A stretch of 64,000 nucleotides of DNA from Streptomyces sp. CB02400 (GTDB taxonomy: Bacteria > Actinomycetota > Actinomycetes > Streptomycetales > Streptomycetaceae): the NCBI RefSeq assembly GCF_001905725.1, contig NZ_LIWB01000012.1:62001-126000 (forward strand), given 5' to 3'. This document shows positions 1 to 8,788 of the stretch, piece after piece. Position 1 is the first letter of the stretch, and each line of letters begins with the position of its first letter. The notes below the pieces were generated by a model that ran no database searches, was not told the origin of the DNA, and worked only from the letters and a program-made list of their open reading frames with translations. The position numbers and the translations under genes were made by a program.

Positions 1-40
1 TCCTGCGAGACCCCTCGTCCGACGAGCAAAGGAGCCCCGG

Positions 41-2041
41 ATGGGCAGGAAAGCCGTCATTTCCGGTACTGGGCACATCAGACGCGCCAGGAGTACCACC
101 GTCACAGCAACCGGCCGGTCCCGCTTCCGTCCGGCCGCCGTCTGCCTCACGGTCCTGGCCCTCGTCGCCGGCGTGTTCGCCGGCCCCGCCTCCGCCTCCG
201 AGAGCAAGCGGCCCGACCGCCCGCTGCGCCAGATGGAGAACCTCGACCGGGCGCCGGTCGCCGTGCGGACCGAGGGCGGGGTCTTCGTCGGCTGGCGGAT
301 GCTCGGCCTGGACCCGGAGAACGTCGCCTTCCACGTCTACCGGGACGGCCGCCGCATCACCCGCACCCCGGTCCGCGGCGCGACCAGCCTCACCGACCCA
401 CGCGGCACCGCCGACTCGGTCTACCAGGTCGCGGTCCTGCGCGGCAGCCGGGTCACCGAGCGCACCGACAGGTTCGGCGTCTGGTCCCAGCAGTACCGGG
501 AGATCCCGGTCAACCGGCCCGCCGGCGGCGTCACACCGGCCGGAGAGTCGTACACCTACCACCTCAACGACGCGAGCGTCGGCGACCTCGACGGTGACGG
601 CCGGTACGAGATCGTCCAGAAGTGGGACCCGAGCAATTCCCGGGACAACTCCCGCAGCGGCTACACCGGGAACGTCTACCTCGACGCGTACACCCTGGAC
701 GGCGAGCAGTTGTGGCGCATCGACCTGGGCCGCAACATCCGTGCCGGTGCGCACTACACCCAGTTGATGGTCTACGACCTCGACGGTGACGGCCGGTCCG
801 AGGTCACCGTGAAGACGGCCGACGGCACGGTGGACGGCACCGGCGCCATGATCGGCGACCCGGCGGCCGACCACCGCAACAGCAGCGGCTACGTGCTGAC
901 CGGCCCGGAGTACCTGACGGTCTTCGACGGCAGGACCGGTGCGGCCGTCGACACCGTGGACTACGTCCCGGGGCGGGGCGACACCTGCGGCTGGGGCGAC
1001 TGCTACGGCAACCGCGTCGACCGCTTCCTCGCCGGAGTCGCCTACCTGGACGGCGAACACCCCTCGGTCGTCTTCGCCCGCGGCTACTACACCCGCACCA
1101 CCCTCACCGCCTTCGACTTCGACGGCGAACGGCTGACCCGGCGCTGGGCGTTCGACTCCGACGACCTGGGCGCCGAGTACAAGGGCCAGGGCAACCACAA
1201 CCTGTCGGTCGCGGACGTGGACGGCGACGCGAAGGACGAGATCGTCTACGGCTCACTCACCGTGGACGACGACGGATCGCCGCTGTACAACACGGAGCTG
1301 GGCCACGGCGATTCCCTGCACGTATCCGACCTCGACCCGAGCCGCCCCGGCCTGGAGGTCTTCGCCGCCCACGAGTCGATGGCGGCCTCCGGCAACCGCG
1401 GGGCGACGTTCCGGGACGCGGCCACCGGCGAGATCCTCTACGGCATGCCCGCGACCAGGGACATCGGACGCGCGGCGGCCGGTGACATCGATCCCACCCA
1501 CCCGGGCGCGGAGGCCTGGGCGGTCACCGCGACCGGCGCCTGGAACTCGCGCGAGGGCGAACTGAGGGCGGCCGACGGCACGCTGCTCGGCACGTCCATC
1601 CCGTCGGCCAACCACATGATCTGGTGGGACGGCGACCCCCTGCGGGAGATCCTCGACCACGACTTCGACGAGTCGACCGACCCGGCGGGCCGGCCGTACG
1701 TCGCCAAGTGGGACGGGGAGACCGGCACCCAGAACACCGTCTTCCAGCCCGAGGGCGTGTACACCAACAACTGGACCAAGGGCAACCCCGTGCTCCAGGC
1801 CGACCTGTACGGGGACTGGCGCGAAGAGGTGATCTACCGCGCCCAGGACGAGTCGGCGCTCCGGGTCCACACCACGACCGCCGAGACGGACCTGCGGCTG
1901 CGCACCCTGATGCACGACCCGCAGTACCGCCTCGGGGTGGCCTGGCAGAACGTGGCCTACAACCAGCCGCCGTGGACCGGCTACTTCATCGGAGAGGACA
2001 TGAAGCGGCCGGCCCGGCCGGCCATCCGCTACACACGCTGA
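41..2041 (+). CDS. Secreted rhamnogalacturonan lyase, polysaccharide lyase family 11 (YesW-like)
   Basis: Predicted 666-aa extracellular enzyme that would cleave the rhamnose-galacturonate backbone of pectin rhamnogalacturonan I by beta-elimination. The N-terminus is a long signal peptide: basic residues, a hydrophobic stretch near residues 33-45, then an Ala-rich cleavage region (GPASASES). The mature part starts with the QMENLDRAPVAV segment typical of PL11 enzymes and carries repeated calcium-binding type loops (DLDGDGR at about 185 and 250, DVDGDAK near 395). Length fits single-domain PL11 lyases. The start is supported by AAAGGAG about 6 nt upstream. The next gene on the same strand is a rhamnogalacturonan acetylesterase, so the two should act on the same polysaccharide. 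Family assignment is by remembered sequence resemblance. Confidence 0.9.
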   Translation: MGRKAVISGTGHIRRARSTTVTATGRSRFRPAAVCLTVLALVAGVFAGPASASESKRPDRPLRQMENLDRAPVAVRTEGGVFVGWRMLGLDPENVAFHVYRDGRRITRTPVRGATSLTDPRGTADSVYQVAVLRGSRVTERTDRFGVWSQQYREIPVNRPAGGVTPAGESYTYHLNDASVGDLDGDGRYEIVQKWDPSNSRDNSRSGYTGNVYLDAYTLDGEQLWRIDLGRNIRAGAHYTQLMVYDLDGDGRSEVTVKTADGTVDGTGAMIGDPAADHRNSSGYVLTGPEYLTVFDGRTGAAVDTVDYVPGRGDTCGWGDCYGNRVDRFLAGVAYLDGEHPSVVFARGYYTRTTLTAFDFDGERLTRRWAFDSDDLGAEYKGQGNHNLSVADVDGDAKDEIVYGSLTVDDDGSPLYNTELGHGDSLHVSDLDPSRPGLEVFAAHESMAASGNRGATFRDAATGEILYGMPATRDIGRAAAGDIDPTHPGAEAWAVTATGAWNSREGELRAADGTLLGTSIPSANHMIWWDGDPLREILDHDFDESTDPAGRPYVAKWDGETGTQNTVFQPEGVYTNNWTKGNPVLQADLYGDWREEVIYRAQDESALRVHTTTAETDLRLRTLMHDPQYRLGVAWQNVAYNQPPWTGYFIGEDMKRPARPAIRYTR

Positions 2042-2044
2042 CAC

Positions 2045-2110
2045 CCGTGCGTCACATGTCATGACGCACGGCTGAGCGGCCGTCCGGCGGCCGGGCTCCC
2101 GGCCGCCGGA
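2045..2110 (+). terminator. Tandem hairpins after the PL11 lyase gene
   Basis: Two inverted repeats follow the stop codon directly. The first pairs CCGTGCGTCA (2045-2054) with TGACGCACGG (2062-2071), a 10-bp stem with a 7-nt loop. The second pairs 2083-2095 with 2098-2110 (TCCGGCGGCCGGG and its complement), a 12-13 bp stem with a tiny loop. There is no U-tract, as is usual for Streptomyces terminators. Confidence 0.7.
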
Positions 2111-2240
2111 TCCGGCCCGTGCCACCGGCCGGCAGTGATCGCGGCGACTCACCGTCGAGCGATGAGAGCCGCGATGGCCTTGCCGCGTCCGTCTCCGCGT
2201 TCCTGTGGATCAACGAAAGGCGACGGGCGCGCGCGTCTGT

Positions 2241-2263
2241 GAAAAGGAAACCGCTCCCTTTCC
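2241..2263. promoter_or_regulatory. Candidate LacI-type operator upstream of the acetylesterase
   Basis: An A-rich patch in GC-rich DNA holds GGAAA (2246-2250) and TTTCC (2259-2263) around CCGCTCCC, also readable as AAAGG...CCTTT. LacI-family sugar regulators often bind dyads of this kind. It lies about 125 bp before the acetylesterase start. Candidate only; no LacI gene is nearby. Confidence 0.3.
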
Positions 2264-2387
2264 TCCGCCACCCGCCACAAGGATCCGTCACCGATGTCCT
2301 GGTCCACGCAGAGGGAGAGAACAGCGTGTCCGCGTCGACCGGCGGTCACTTCGGGCGCAACCCGTCGTCACCACAGAGGAGTCACTG

Positions 2388-3938
2388 ATGAAGCGAACCA
2401 CCCTCGCGCCGAGGGGATCACACGGACGGCCCGGACGCATGGCGGCACTCGCCGTGCTGGCCACCGCGGCATGCGCGGCGGCCGGGCTGCAGGCGCCCCC
2501 CGCCTCAGCCCTGACGGACGACGGAATCATGGTCTACCTCGCCGGTGACTCCACGGTGCAGAGCTATGATCCCTACTGGGTTCCCCAGGCGGGCTGGGGC
2601 CAGGTGATCGACCGCTATCTGTCCGACGACGTGACGGTGGAGAACCACGCCATCGGCGGCCGGAGCTCACGCACCTTCGTCGAGCAGGGACGGCTCGACG
2701 CGATCCTGGACAAGATCGAGCCGGGCGACTACCTCTTCGTCCAGTTCGGCCACAACGACGCCTCCGTCAACATCCCCGAGCGCTACACCTCGCCCGAGGA
2801 GTACAAGGAGTTCCTCCGCACCGACTACATCGGCGGCGCGCGGGAACGCGGCGCCGTTCCCGTCGTCGTCACGCCCGTCTCGCGACGCTCCTACAACAGC
2901 ACGACGGGCGAGTTCAACGTCTCCTTCCCCGAGTACGTCGAGGCGGCCACGGAGGTGGCCGCCGAGGAGAACGTACCGCTGGTCGACCTCTCGGCCTCCA
3001 GCCGCGCCTACCTCGACACGATCGGCCCGGAAGAAGCGAAGTCCGTCTTCCTGCACGTCCCGGCCGGTGTGTACCCGAACCGCCCCAACGGCACGGCGGA
3101 CGACACCCACTTCCAGGAGTACGGCGCGATCCAGATGGCCCGGCTGGTCGCCCAGGACGTCTCCGGGCTGGACACGCCACTGGCGCGGCACGTCGTCAAC
3201 GCCCTGCCGCCCACCAGAGCCCCGAAGCGGCCGACTGCCCTGAAGGCGCAGACCGTGACCAACGAGGGAGCACGGCTGACCTGGAAGGCGGTCCGGGGTG
3301 CCGACATCTACCGGATCCACAAGAGGGAGAAGGACGTCGAGGGCGCCGAGTTCACCCTGGCGACGACCTCCACCGTCCCCCTGGCCGACATATCCGGTCT
3401 GGCGGAGGGAACCACGTACGAGCTGAGGGTGACCGCCGTCAACGGCGCGGGCGAGTCGGCACCTTCGCGCAAGCTGCGGATCACCACCCGGGTGCCCGAC
3501 CAACGGTACGACTTCGGCCCGGCCGGCAGCCCGGTGCACGAGGGGTTCACCGAGGTCACCCCGCAGACGCTCCGCACCGCCGAACGCGGTTACGGCTTCA
3601 CCGACACCACCGGCATGATCAGCCGCGACCGCGGCAGCGCCCTGGACGCCCTGCAGCGGGACTTCGTGGCACTGTTCGGCGGGCAGTACGAGTTCTCCGC
3701 GGACGTTCCCGACGGCGTGTACGCGGTCACCGCACATGTCGGTGACCTGCTCGGCTCGGCGCGGACGAACCTGTCCGTCGAGGGCCAGGACCGTGGCGGA
3801 CTCGCCGGCAGCCGCTCCGTGGTCAAGCACACCTTCGGCGACGTCGTGGTGAACGACGGGCGGCTCGACATCGTGGTCTCCGGCCAGACGGCCCACCTCA
3901 ACGGCCTGGAACTCACGAGGATCGGCGACCTGTCCTAG
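2388..3938 (+). CDS. Secreted rhamnogalacturonan acetylesterase (SGNH/GDSL) with FN3 and C-terminal galactose-binding-like domain
   Basis: 516-aa secreted esterase expected to remove O-acetyl groups from rhamnogalacturonan I. ATG 2388 is chosen because AGAGGAG lies 6 nt upstream and a good signal peptide follows (hydrophobic residues about 18-36, then APPASA). The open frame continues upstream to 2205 without a start signal. SGNH motifs are visible: block I LAGDSTVQ with Ser55, block III GHND, and block V DDTHF with the catalytic Asp/His pair. After the catalytic domain (to about residue 275) come a fibronectin type III domain (about 285-365) and a C-terminal domain starting YDFGPAGSPV that resembles the galactose-binding/malectin-like modules of this esterase family. 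Natural partner of the upstream PL11 lyase. Confidence 0.88.
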   Translation: MKRTTLAPRGSHGRPGRMAALAVLATAACAAAGLQAPPASALTDDGIMVYLAGDSTVQSYDPYWVPQAGWGQVIDRYLSDDVTVENHAIGGRSSRTFVEQGRLDAILDKIEPGDYLFVQFGHNDASVNIPERYTSPEEYKEFLRTDYIGGARERGAVPVVVTPVSRRSYNSTTGEFNVSFPEYVEAATEVAAEENVPLVDLSASSRAYLDTIGPEEAKSVFLHVPAGVYPNRPNGTADDTHFQEYGAIQMARLVAQDVSGLDTPLARHVVNALPPTRAPKRPTALKAQTVTNEGARLTWKAVRGADIYRIHKREKDVEGAEFTLATTSTVPLADISGLAEGTTYELRVTAVNGAGESAPSRKLRITTRVPDQRYDFGPAGSPVHEGFTEVTPQTLRTAERGYGFTDTTGMISRDRGSALDALQRDFVALFGGQYEFSADVPDGVYAVTAHVGDLLGSARTNLSVEGQDRGGLAGSRSVVKHTFGDVVVNDGRLDIVVSGQTAHLNGLELTRIGDLS

Positions 3939-4779
3939 TCGCCCTGCCCGGGGACGTCGCTCAGCCTGGTGGGGGTGCTCGCCGCCGGCCACGCCCAGAA
4001 CCCGGAGCCCACGCGCGGTGCGGTGCCACTCTCCGGCGAGCTGTTCGGGAGGGGGCACCACGGTGACCCCCTCCTCCGCACGCGAACGGAGCAGAGCACG
4101 GGTGCGCTCGGGGAGCCGGCGTCCGGCGGTGGCGCGCCCGACGGTGGCGCTCGGCGCGCCGTACCGGCTGGTGCCGTCCCTGTGCGGGCCGTTGACGTTC
4201 CCGTACCCGTTGCCGAGCACGACGTCCATGCCTGTCGCCACGAGGCCGTCGGGCATCGCGTCCTGGCCGTCGAGGCGGACGCCCGTGCCCCTTCGCGTGG
4301 TGCGGTCCGAGGCCGGGCCGGCCCATGGGCCCTGCCCCCGTCGTCCCGGGCGGGGCGAGTCCGGCGGTCACCGTGCGGCGACGGCCGAGCCCGCCCCAGC
4401 TCGGGCGTGAAGCGATTCGGCATGTGCGGCAGACTCCGCGCCTACGACGTGCAACGTGGCGATCCGCCCTTCGGGGCGTAGGCCCTGGCACGTTGCGGCC
4501 CGGAGAACGGCGGCTGCGTCGGCGCGTCCCTTCGAGCCGAGCGCCCGCACCCGGCCGGTCAGCGCCTGCCATGGAGTGGTGGGGGCGACTTTTCCGGGTG
4601 CCGGGCTCCCTCACCTCATGTGCCCGTGCCCCTGCCTCCTGGCAGTGTGCTGCGCCCCGACAGAGTCAGGTTCATCGGCATCCGGTGCGCTTCCTCCGGC
4701 TGCGTGGTGGGACGCGCCCGACGGAAGTCCGACGGGCCGGGCCGATCGTTCCGGTGGGGACCAGGTCGTGGGCCGGAGG
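3939..4779. other. Gene-free region with a decayed coding-like stretch on the minus strand
   Basis: No intact gene is supported in these 841 bp. On the minus strand, about 4330 down to 3960, one frame has strong third-position G/C bias and a protein-like sequence (for example MPDGLVATGMDVVLGNGYG, then VTVVPPPEQLAGEWHRT). It has no convincing start and does not stop before running antisense into the acetylesterase. It may be the relic of a lost gene. I do not recognise the family. Confidence 0.4.
4451..4496 (+). other. Strong RNA hairpin with UUCG tetraloop
   Basis: Outer arms GCAACGTG (4451-4458) and CACGTTGC (4489-4496) pair perfectly. Inside, CGCCC-TTCG-GGGCG (4465-4478) forms a 5-bp stem closed by the very stable C(UUCG)G tetraloop. 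It lies in a gene-free stretch. It could be a terminator, the end of a small RNA, or chance. Confidence 0.4.
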
Positions 4780-6027
4780 TCAGGGACCGGGGCGTCCGAG
4801 GTGCTCGTCCGTCGTTGCCGGCCGGGGGACCGGAGCGGCGGCGGTCAGTGTCGTGCGGCGGGTGCCGACGGCGGGGGCGAGGAAGATCGCCACGGCGACG
4901 AAGGCCAGGACGGCGGTCATCGCGGTGCGCAGGCCGTAGTGGTCGCCGAGGAAGCCCAGACCGGGAGGTCCCACGAGGAAGGCGACGTAGCCGATCATCG
5001 CCACGAGGCTGACGCGGGCGGCCGAGTCGGGCCCGGAGTCGCCGGCCGCGGAGAGGGCGAGGGGGAATCCGAGGGATGCCCCCAGTCCCCACAGGAGCAC
5101 GGCAGCTCCGGCGAGGAAGGCGTTGTCGGCGAAGATGACGACGGCCAGGCCGAGTGCGGCGGAGACCGCGCTGGCGCGGACGACGGGGGCGCGGCCGAAG
5201 CGGTCGATGAAGAATCCGCCGCCGAAGCGGCCGATCGCCATGGCGGCGGCGAAGCCCGCGTAGACGGCTGATCCCAGGGCGGGGTCCATGTCGTGCCCGT
5301 CGACCATGAGCAGGGGCAGCCAGTCGTTGGCCGCCCCTTCGGCCAGGGCCATGGTCAGCACGATCCCGCCGATCAGCAGCAGGCGCCGGTCCTTCCAGAC
5401 CGCGGGCCGGTGAGGCTTTGCCCCGCCGCCGGTCTGCTTGTTGTCGCGGGTCCGGCCGACGCCGTGGGGGATGGCCCGCAGGGCGTGGGCGAAGGTGGCG
5501 GCGGTGACGGCGGCGACGGCTGCCAGGTGCCAGTGCACGGGGAAGCCGACGGCGGTGCACAGGATGCCGAGCGAGGCTCCCACGACCGTTCCTAGACTGA
5601 AGAAGCCGTGCAGCGTGGGCAGGACCGTACGGCCGGTGATCTGCTCGACCTCGGCGCCGTCGATGTTGACCGCCACCTCACCGCCGCCCATGCCGGCACC
5701 GAAGAGGAAAAGCCCCGCCATGACGGCCGGCGCGGACGACCACAGCGCTCCGCAGCCGATCACCGCCATGCTGAGGATGACGAGCGCGGTTCCCGTACCC
5801 ATGACCGGCCGGGTCCCGAACCTCGCCACCAGCGCCCCGGAGCCGAGGACGCCGAGCATCGAACCGACGGAGAGACCGAACAGGACGATCCCCATCTGCG
5901 CGGTCGAGGCGCCCAGTTGGTCCCTGATGTCGGGTGTGCGTGTCACCCAGGAGGAGATCGACAGGCCGGGCATGAGGAAGAAGAGGAACAATGCCGTGCG
6001 GCGGCGGCGTGTGGCCAGGTCTATCAC
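4780..6027 (-). CDS. MFS transporter, probable drug/metabolite exporter
   Basis: About 415-aa inner-membrane protein with 12 predicted hydrophobic segments. It belongs to the small group of MFS proteins whose N-terminus reads SSWVTRTPDIRDQLG, known from many actinobacteria and commonly paired with TetR regulators. The open frame reaches 6243, but an upstream start would lie inside or beyond the operator palindrome at 6071-6107. GTG 6027 (VIDLATRRRR) is therefore preferred, with no clear ribosome site. It is divergent from the TetR gene and very likely repressed by it. The substrate cannot be read from sequence. Confidence 0.85.
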   Translation of the reverse strand: MIDLATRRRRTALFLFFLMPGLSISSWVTRTPDIRDQLGASTAQMGIVLFGLSVGSMLGVLGSGALVARFGTRPVMGTGTALVILSMAVIGCGALWSSAPAVMAGLFLFGAGMGGGEVAVNIDGAEVEQITGRTVLPTLHGFFSLGTVVGASLGILCTAVGFPVHWHLAAVAAVTAATFAHALRAIPHGVGRTRDNKQTGGGAKPHRPAVWKDRRLLLIGGIVLTMALAEGAANDWLPLLMVDGHDMDPALGSAVYAGFAAAMAIGRFGGGFFIDRFGRAPVVRASAVSAALGLAVVIFADNAFLAGAAVLLWGLGASLGFPLALSAAGDSGPDSAARVSLVAMIGYVAFLVGPPGLGFLGDHYGLRTAMTAVLAFVAVAIFLAPAVGTRRTTLTAAAPVPRPATTDEHLGRPGP

Positions 6028-6070
6028 TGCGGGCTCGATCCAGACGTGAGGCAGCCGGGGACGTGACCGC

Positions 6071-6107
6071 CCACGGAATGAGTATGTACAAACGTACATG
6101 TCCGTGG
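6071..6107. promoter_or_regulatory. Operator between the MFS and TetR genes
   Basis: The inner palindrome is ATGTAC-AAAC-GTACAT (6084-6099). Outer arms CCACGGA (6071-6077) and TCCGTGG (6101-6107) are also complementary. The site is 23 bp before the TetR start and about 45 bp before the transporter start, as expected for a TetR repressor controlling itself and its exporter. Confidence 0.75.
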
Positions 6108-6130
6108 GGAAGTGAAGGAAGGGGACACCC

Positions 6131-6679
6131 ATGTCGGGCAGCTCGCGCGGGCCCAACGATCCGGGGCGCCGGGACCGCATCGTCGAGGCGGCCCTCGACG
6201 TGATCGCCGAGCACGGGGTCACGGGCGCCACGCACCGGCGCATCGCCGAGGCCGCGGGCGTCTCCCTGGGATCGATGACGTACTACTTCGAGGGCAGGCA
6301 GCAGCTGCTCGTCGAGGCTTTCACCCGGCTCGCGGAATCGATGTCCGCCCGCTACCGCGAGCCGCTGGAGGCGGCCGAGACCGTGGAGGAAGCGCGCGCC
6401 GCCGTGGTGGAGATCATCTGCGGCACGCTCTGGGGCAGCCCCCGGGAACTGGTGCTCAGCTACGAGCTGTACGCCTTCGCCTCCCGCAACCCCGCGCTGC
6501 TCGACGTCATGCGGTCCTGGATGAGGGCCAGCCGCACGTCGTTGAGCCGGCACTTCGACGCCAGGACGGCCCGGGCCCTGGACGCGCTGGTGGAAGGGCT
6601 CAGCATCCACAACTCCATGGACGCCGAACCCATGAGCCGTCAGGACGTCGCCGCGATCGTGCGGGCGGTCAGCACCTGA
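6131..6679 (+). CDS. TetR-family transcriptional regulator
   Basis: 182-aa repressor. Residues about 14-60 form the TetR helix-turn-helix, with the characteristic ALDVIAEHGVTGATHRRIAE and the YYFEGRQQLL recognition-helix end. The C-terminal ligand-binding domain is all-helical. ATG 6131 has GAAGGAAGGGG just upstream. The gene is divergent from the MFS transporter with an operator in between, so the transporter substrate is the likely inducer. Confidence 0.92.
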   Translation: MSGSSRGPNDPGRRDRIVEAALDVIAEHGVTGATHRRIAEAAGVSLGSMTYYFEGRQQLLVEAFTRLAESMSARYREPLEAAETVEEARAAVVEIICGTLWGSPRELVLSYELYAFASRNPALLDVMRSWMRASRTSLSRHFDARTARALDALVEGLSIHNSMDAEPMSRQDVAAIVRAVST

Positions 6680-6980
6680 TGACGACCCGGTCCGCGATCG
6701 AGGCCGTGGTGTGGAGTGCCGGCCTGACGGCACGGCCGGAGCGGCGTGCGGGAGCCCGGTGCGCGGACGCACCAGGGTGACCGGCACCCGGCCGGCGAAG
6801 ACCGGGTCGTCCTCCGGTCCGGCACCGGCCTCCCGCCACCGCGCGGCACCTCGCCGCTCACGCGGTGCCGACTCGCACCGAGCCGGCCACGGGGCTGCCG
6901 ACTCCTCGAGCGAATCGCCGAAATGCGCACGGGAGACGCCACAGGAGGCAGGAGGGGGCAAGGCCGTCGCGCGTCACGGG
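6680..6980. other. Intergenic region, no supportable gene
   Basis: 301 bp of GC-rich sequence between the TetR gene and the convergent GNAT gene. A short minus-strand stretch (about 6740-6830) has coding-like codon bias (VFAGRVPVTLVRP) but no start and no family I can name. I see no hairpin strong enough to call. Confidence 0.3.
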
Positions 6981-7520
6981 TCAGGCCTTCGCCGCGGTGC
7001 CGGCCGTCGCCCCCGGCGGGCGCATCATGAAGACGTCGATCGGATCCTCGGCTTCCACGACGAATCCGTGACGCTCGTAGAGCCGGCGGGCAGCACTGCC
7101 CTGCAAGACGTTCAGACCCACGGTCAGGCCCTGCGCGTCGGTCCGCTCCAGCACCGTGCGCAGCACGGCGGACCCGAGCCCCCGGCCCTGACAGCGCGGA
7201 ACGACGTAGAAGTGCTCCAGCCACTGTCTGTCTCCGGCGGGCCGGACCGTGACGCATCCCGCGAGTTCACGGTCGAGCATGATGACCGACGTGTACTGCG
7301 GGGAGAAGGAGTCCCGCAGCCGCTGCCGTACCCGGTGCTCGTCGTAACGCCCGAGGCGCTCCAGATCCGCGCGCATGACCGTGGCCCGCAACTCCGCGAT
7401 CACCTCGACGTCCGCTGCCACCGCAGGACGCGGCACCCAGCCCGAGGCGTGCGCCGGCACGCTCCCCGCAGGCGCCGCCACGTCCGGTCGCGTCCCGTTC
7501 CCCGTCACCCCGGCATCCAT
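6981..7520 (-). CDS. GNAT-family N-acetyltransferase
   Basis: 179-aa acetyl-CoA-dependent acyltransferase. The core has the acetyl-CoA pyrophosphate loop in FYVVPRCQGRGLGSAVLRTV (R/Q-x-x-G-x-G/A pattern near residue 115) and the C-terminal strand ARRLYERHGFVVEAE common to GNATs. ATG 7520 has no clear SD; an in-frame GTG four codons later is possible. The first 25 residues are Ala/Pro-rich and probably unstructured. The substrate is unknown and the neighbours do not help. Confidence 0.85.
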   Translation of the reverse strand: MDAGVTGNGTRPDVAAPAGSVPAHASGWVPRPAVAADVEVIAELRATVMRADLERLGRYDEHRVRQRLRDSFSPQYTSVIMLDRELAGCVTVRPAGDRQWLEHFYVVPRCQGRGLGSAVLRTVLERTDAQGLTVGLNVLQGSAARRLYERHGFVVEAEDPIDVFMMRPPGATAGTAAKA

Positions 7521-7933
7521 GGCCGGAGTATCTCAGTCCGTCTGCTCCGAACAGCCGGATGGGCAACTGGAACCGGCCTGCCCGATCCCCCCGCGACCTC
7601 AATCGCGCACCATCTCGTTCGTGCCGAGGGTGCCGGGCACGAGGTGTCGGTGGTCTCGAAGGTGACGTCGACTTGGCCGGCCTTCTCGATCCGCTGCCAT
7701 CGGGTGTCGAGGCAGCAGTGCGGGAACGGCCGTGAGGCGTCTTGGGGGTGGCGTGGCGGGGAGCCCGGGTACCGCACCGAGGCCGGACTCAGGCCGCGCC
7801 GGTCTTCCGCTCCGCGGCACACTCACCGGACCGCGTCACCCCGTGGTCCGGGACCCGCTCCACCCGCCTCTCGGCCACCGCGACCGCGGATGCCCGCACG
7901 CCTTGAGGAACGGCCCCGTCCCACTCGATGCGG
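7521..7933. other. Intergenic region with a possible gene relic
   Basis: 413 bp without an intact gene. On the minus strand around 7600-7730 one frame reads WQRIEKAGQVDVTFETTD with coding-like codons, and a neighbouring frame ends VPGTLGTNEMVRD at a stop at 7599. This is consistent with a frameshifted gene end. I cannot name the family. Confidence 0.3.
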
Positions 7934-8524
7934 TCACCGTCCCGCGGGGGAACCCGGGCCGCCCGGTGTCGTGGCCGAGGCCCGCTGCCCGGTGGGCAGT
8001 TCGGCCCAGACGACACGTCCGGCCCGGCCCGGGGCGCGGGTGACCGCCCAGTCGCTGCTCAGCACGTCGACCAGGAGCAGCCCGCGTCCGTTCTGGTCGT
8101 CGGGGCCGGGGCGGCGGAGCATGGGCAGTGCCGGGCCGCGGGCCTGGTCCTCGACCTCGACGCGGATCCGGTCCGCCAGTACGTGCAGCCGGCAGACGAT
8201 CCGTTCGCCGGCCGCGTGGGTGAGTGCGTTGGTGAGGAGCTCCGAGGCCACGACAACAGCGTTGTCGCACACCTCGCCGGCGACGCCCCGCGCGGTGAGC
8301 AGGTCCCGCACGCCGTTACGGGCGGCACGGACCGAGGCGGGGGTCGCCGGCAGGTCGAACACGCGGGTCTCCGCGCGGTGTCCGACCCTGTGGGGCCCGG
8401 AGGCGAGACGGCCGGGGCCGTCCGGCTGGGGGAGCGGAGCCGTCGGCTCGCCTCCGGGCGGTCCGGGGGAGGAGGGCCCGTGCCCGGCGTGGTGCGGCGG
8501 CCTGGGTAAGGGGAGCCGAGCCAT
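7934..8524 (-). CDS. RsbW-like ATP-binding protein (HATPase_c, anti-sigma/serine-kinase type)
   Basis: About 196 aa with a disordered Pro/Gly-rich N-terminus (about 55 aa), then a GHKL ATPase domain. The N-box is ELLTNALTHA, the G1-like box VEDQARG, and the G2 box NGRGLLLVD. Small single-domain proteins of this type are abundant in Streptomyces, act as anti-sigma or regulatory kinases, and are often next to XRE/DUF5753 genes. ATG 8524 has GAAAGG upstream. An ATG at 8566 (14 aa longer) lacks an SD but cannot be excluded. Divergent from the XRE regulator at 8789. Confidence 0.85.
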   Translation of the reverse strand: MARLPLPRPPHHAGHGPSSPGPPGGEPTAPLPQPDGPGRLASGPHRVGHRAETRVFDLPATPASVRAARNGVRDLLTARGVAGEVCDNAVVVASELLTNALTHAAGERIVCRLHVLADRIRVEVEDQARGPALPMLRRPGPDDQNGRGLLLVDVLSSDWAVTRAPGRAGRVVWAELPTGQRASATTPGGPGSPAGR

Positions 8525-8667
8525 CTCCGTGTGCCTTTCGTCTGCCTGCGCACCGGGGTCCGTCATGCACCGGCCGCGGTCAACCGGCCGGTCCGGTACG
8601 GCCCTTCAGCGGGCCGGGGAGCGGTGCGAACACTCTGGCACCCGCCAACGGCGGCTCGCAACCAGCA

Positions 8668-8684
8668 AGTTGAAAATTGCAACT
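8668..8684. promoter_or_regulatory. AT-rich palindrome in the divergent ATPase/XRE promoter region
   Basis: AGTTG-AAAATTG-CAACT, flanked by GCA and GGC, stands out as the only AT-rich patch in the 264-bp divergent promoter. It lies about 105 bp before the XRE start and is a reasonable operator for that regulator. No experimental consensus is claimed. Confidence 0.45.
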
Positions 8685-8788
8685 GGCCGAGTGCATGCTG
8701 CTTCCGTCGCCGGGTGATCGAACGTGTCCGTACCGGACGATCGCATGAGACGGTGAGCCCGGAACACCCGACATGAGGGGGGCACGGC

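Noticed and set aside
2667..4256. 529-aa minus-strand frame across the acetylesterase
   Set aside because: Most of it is antisense to a certain gene; only the part beyond 3939 looks coding and is treated as a relic.
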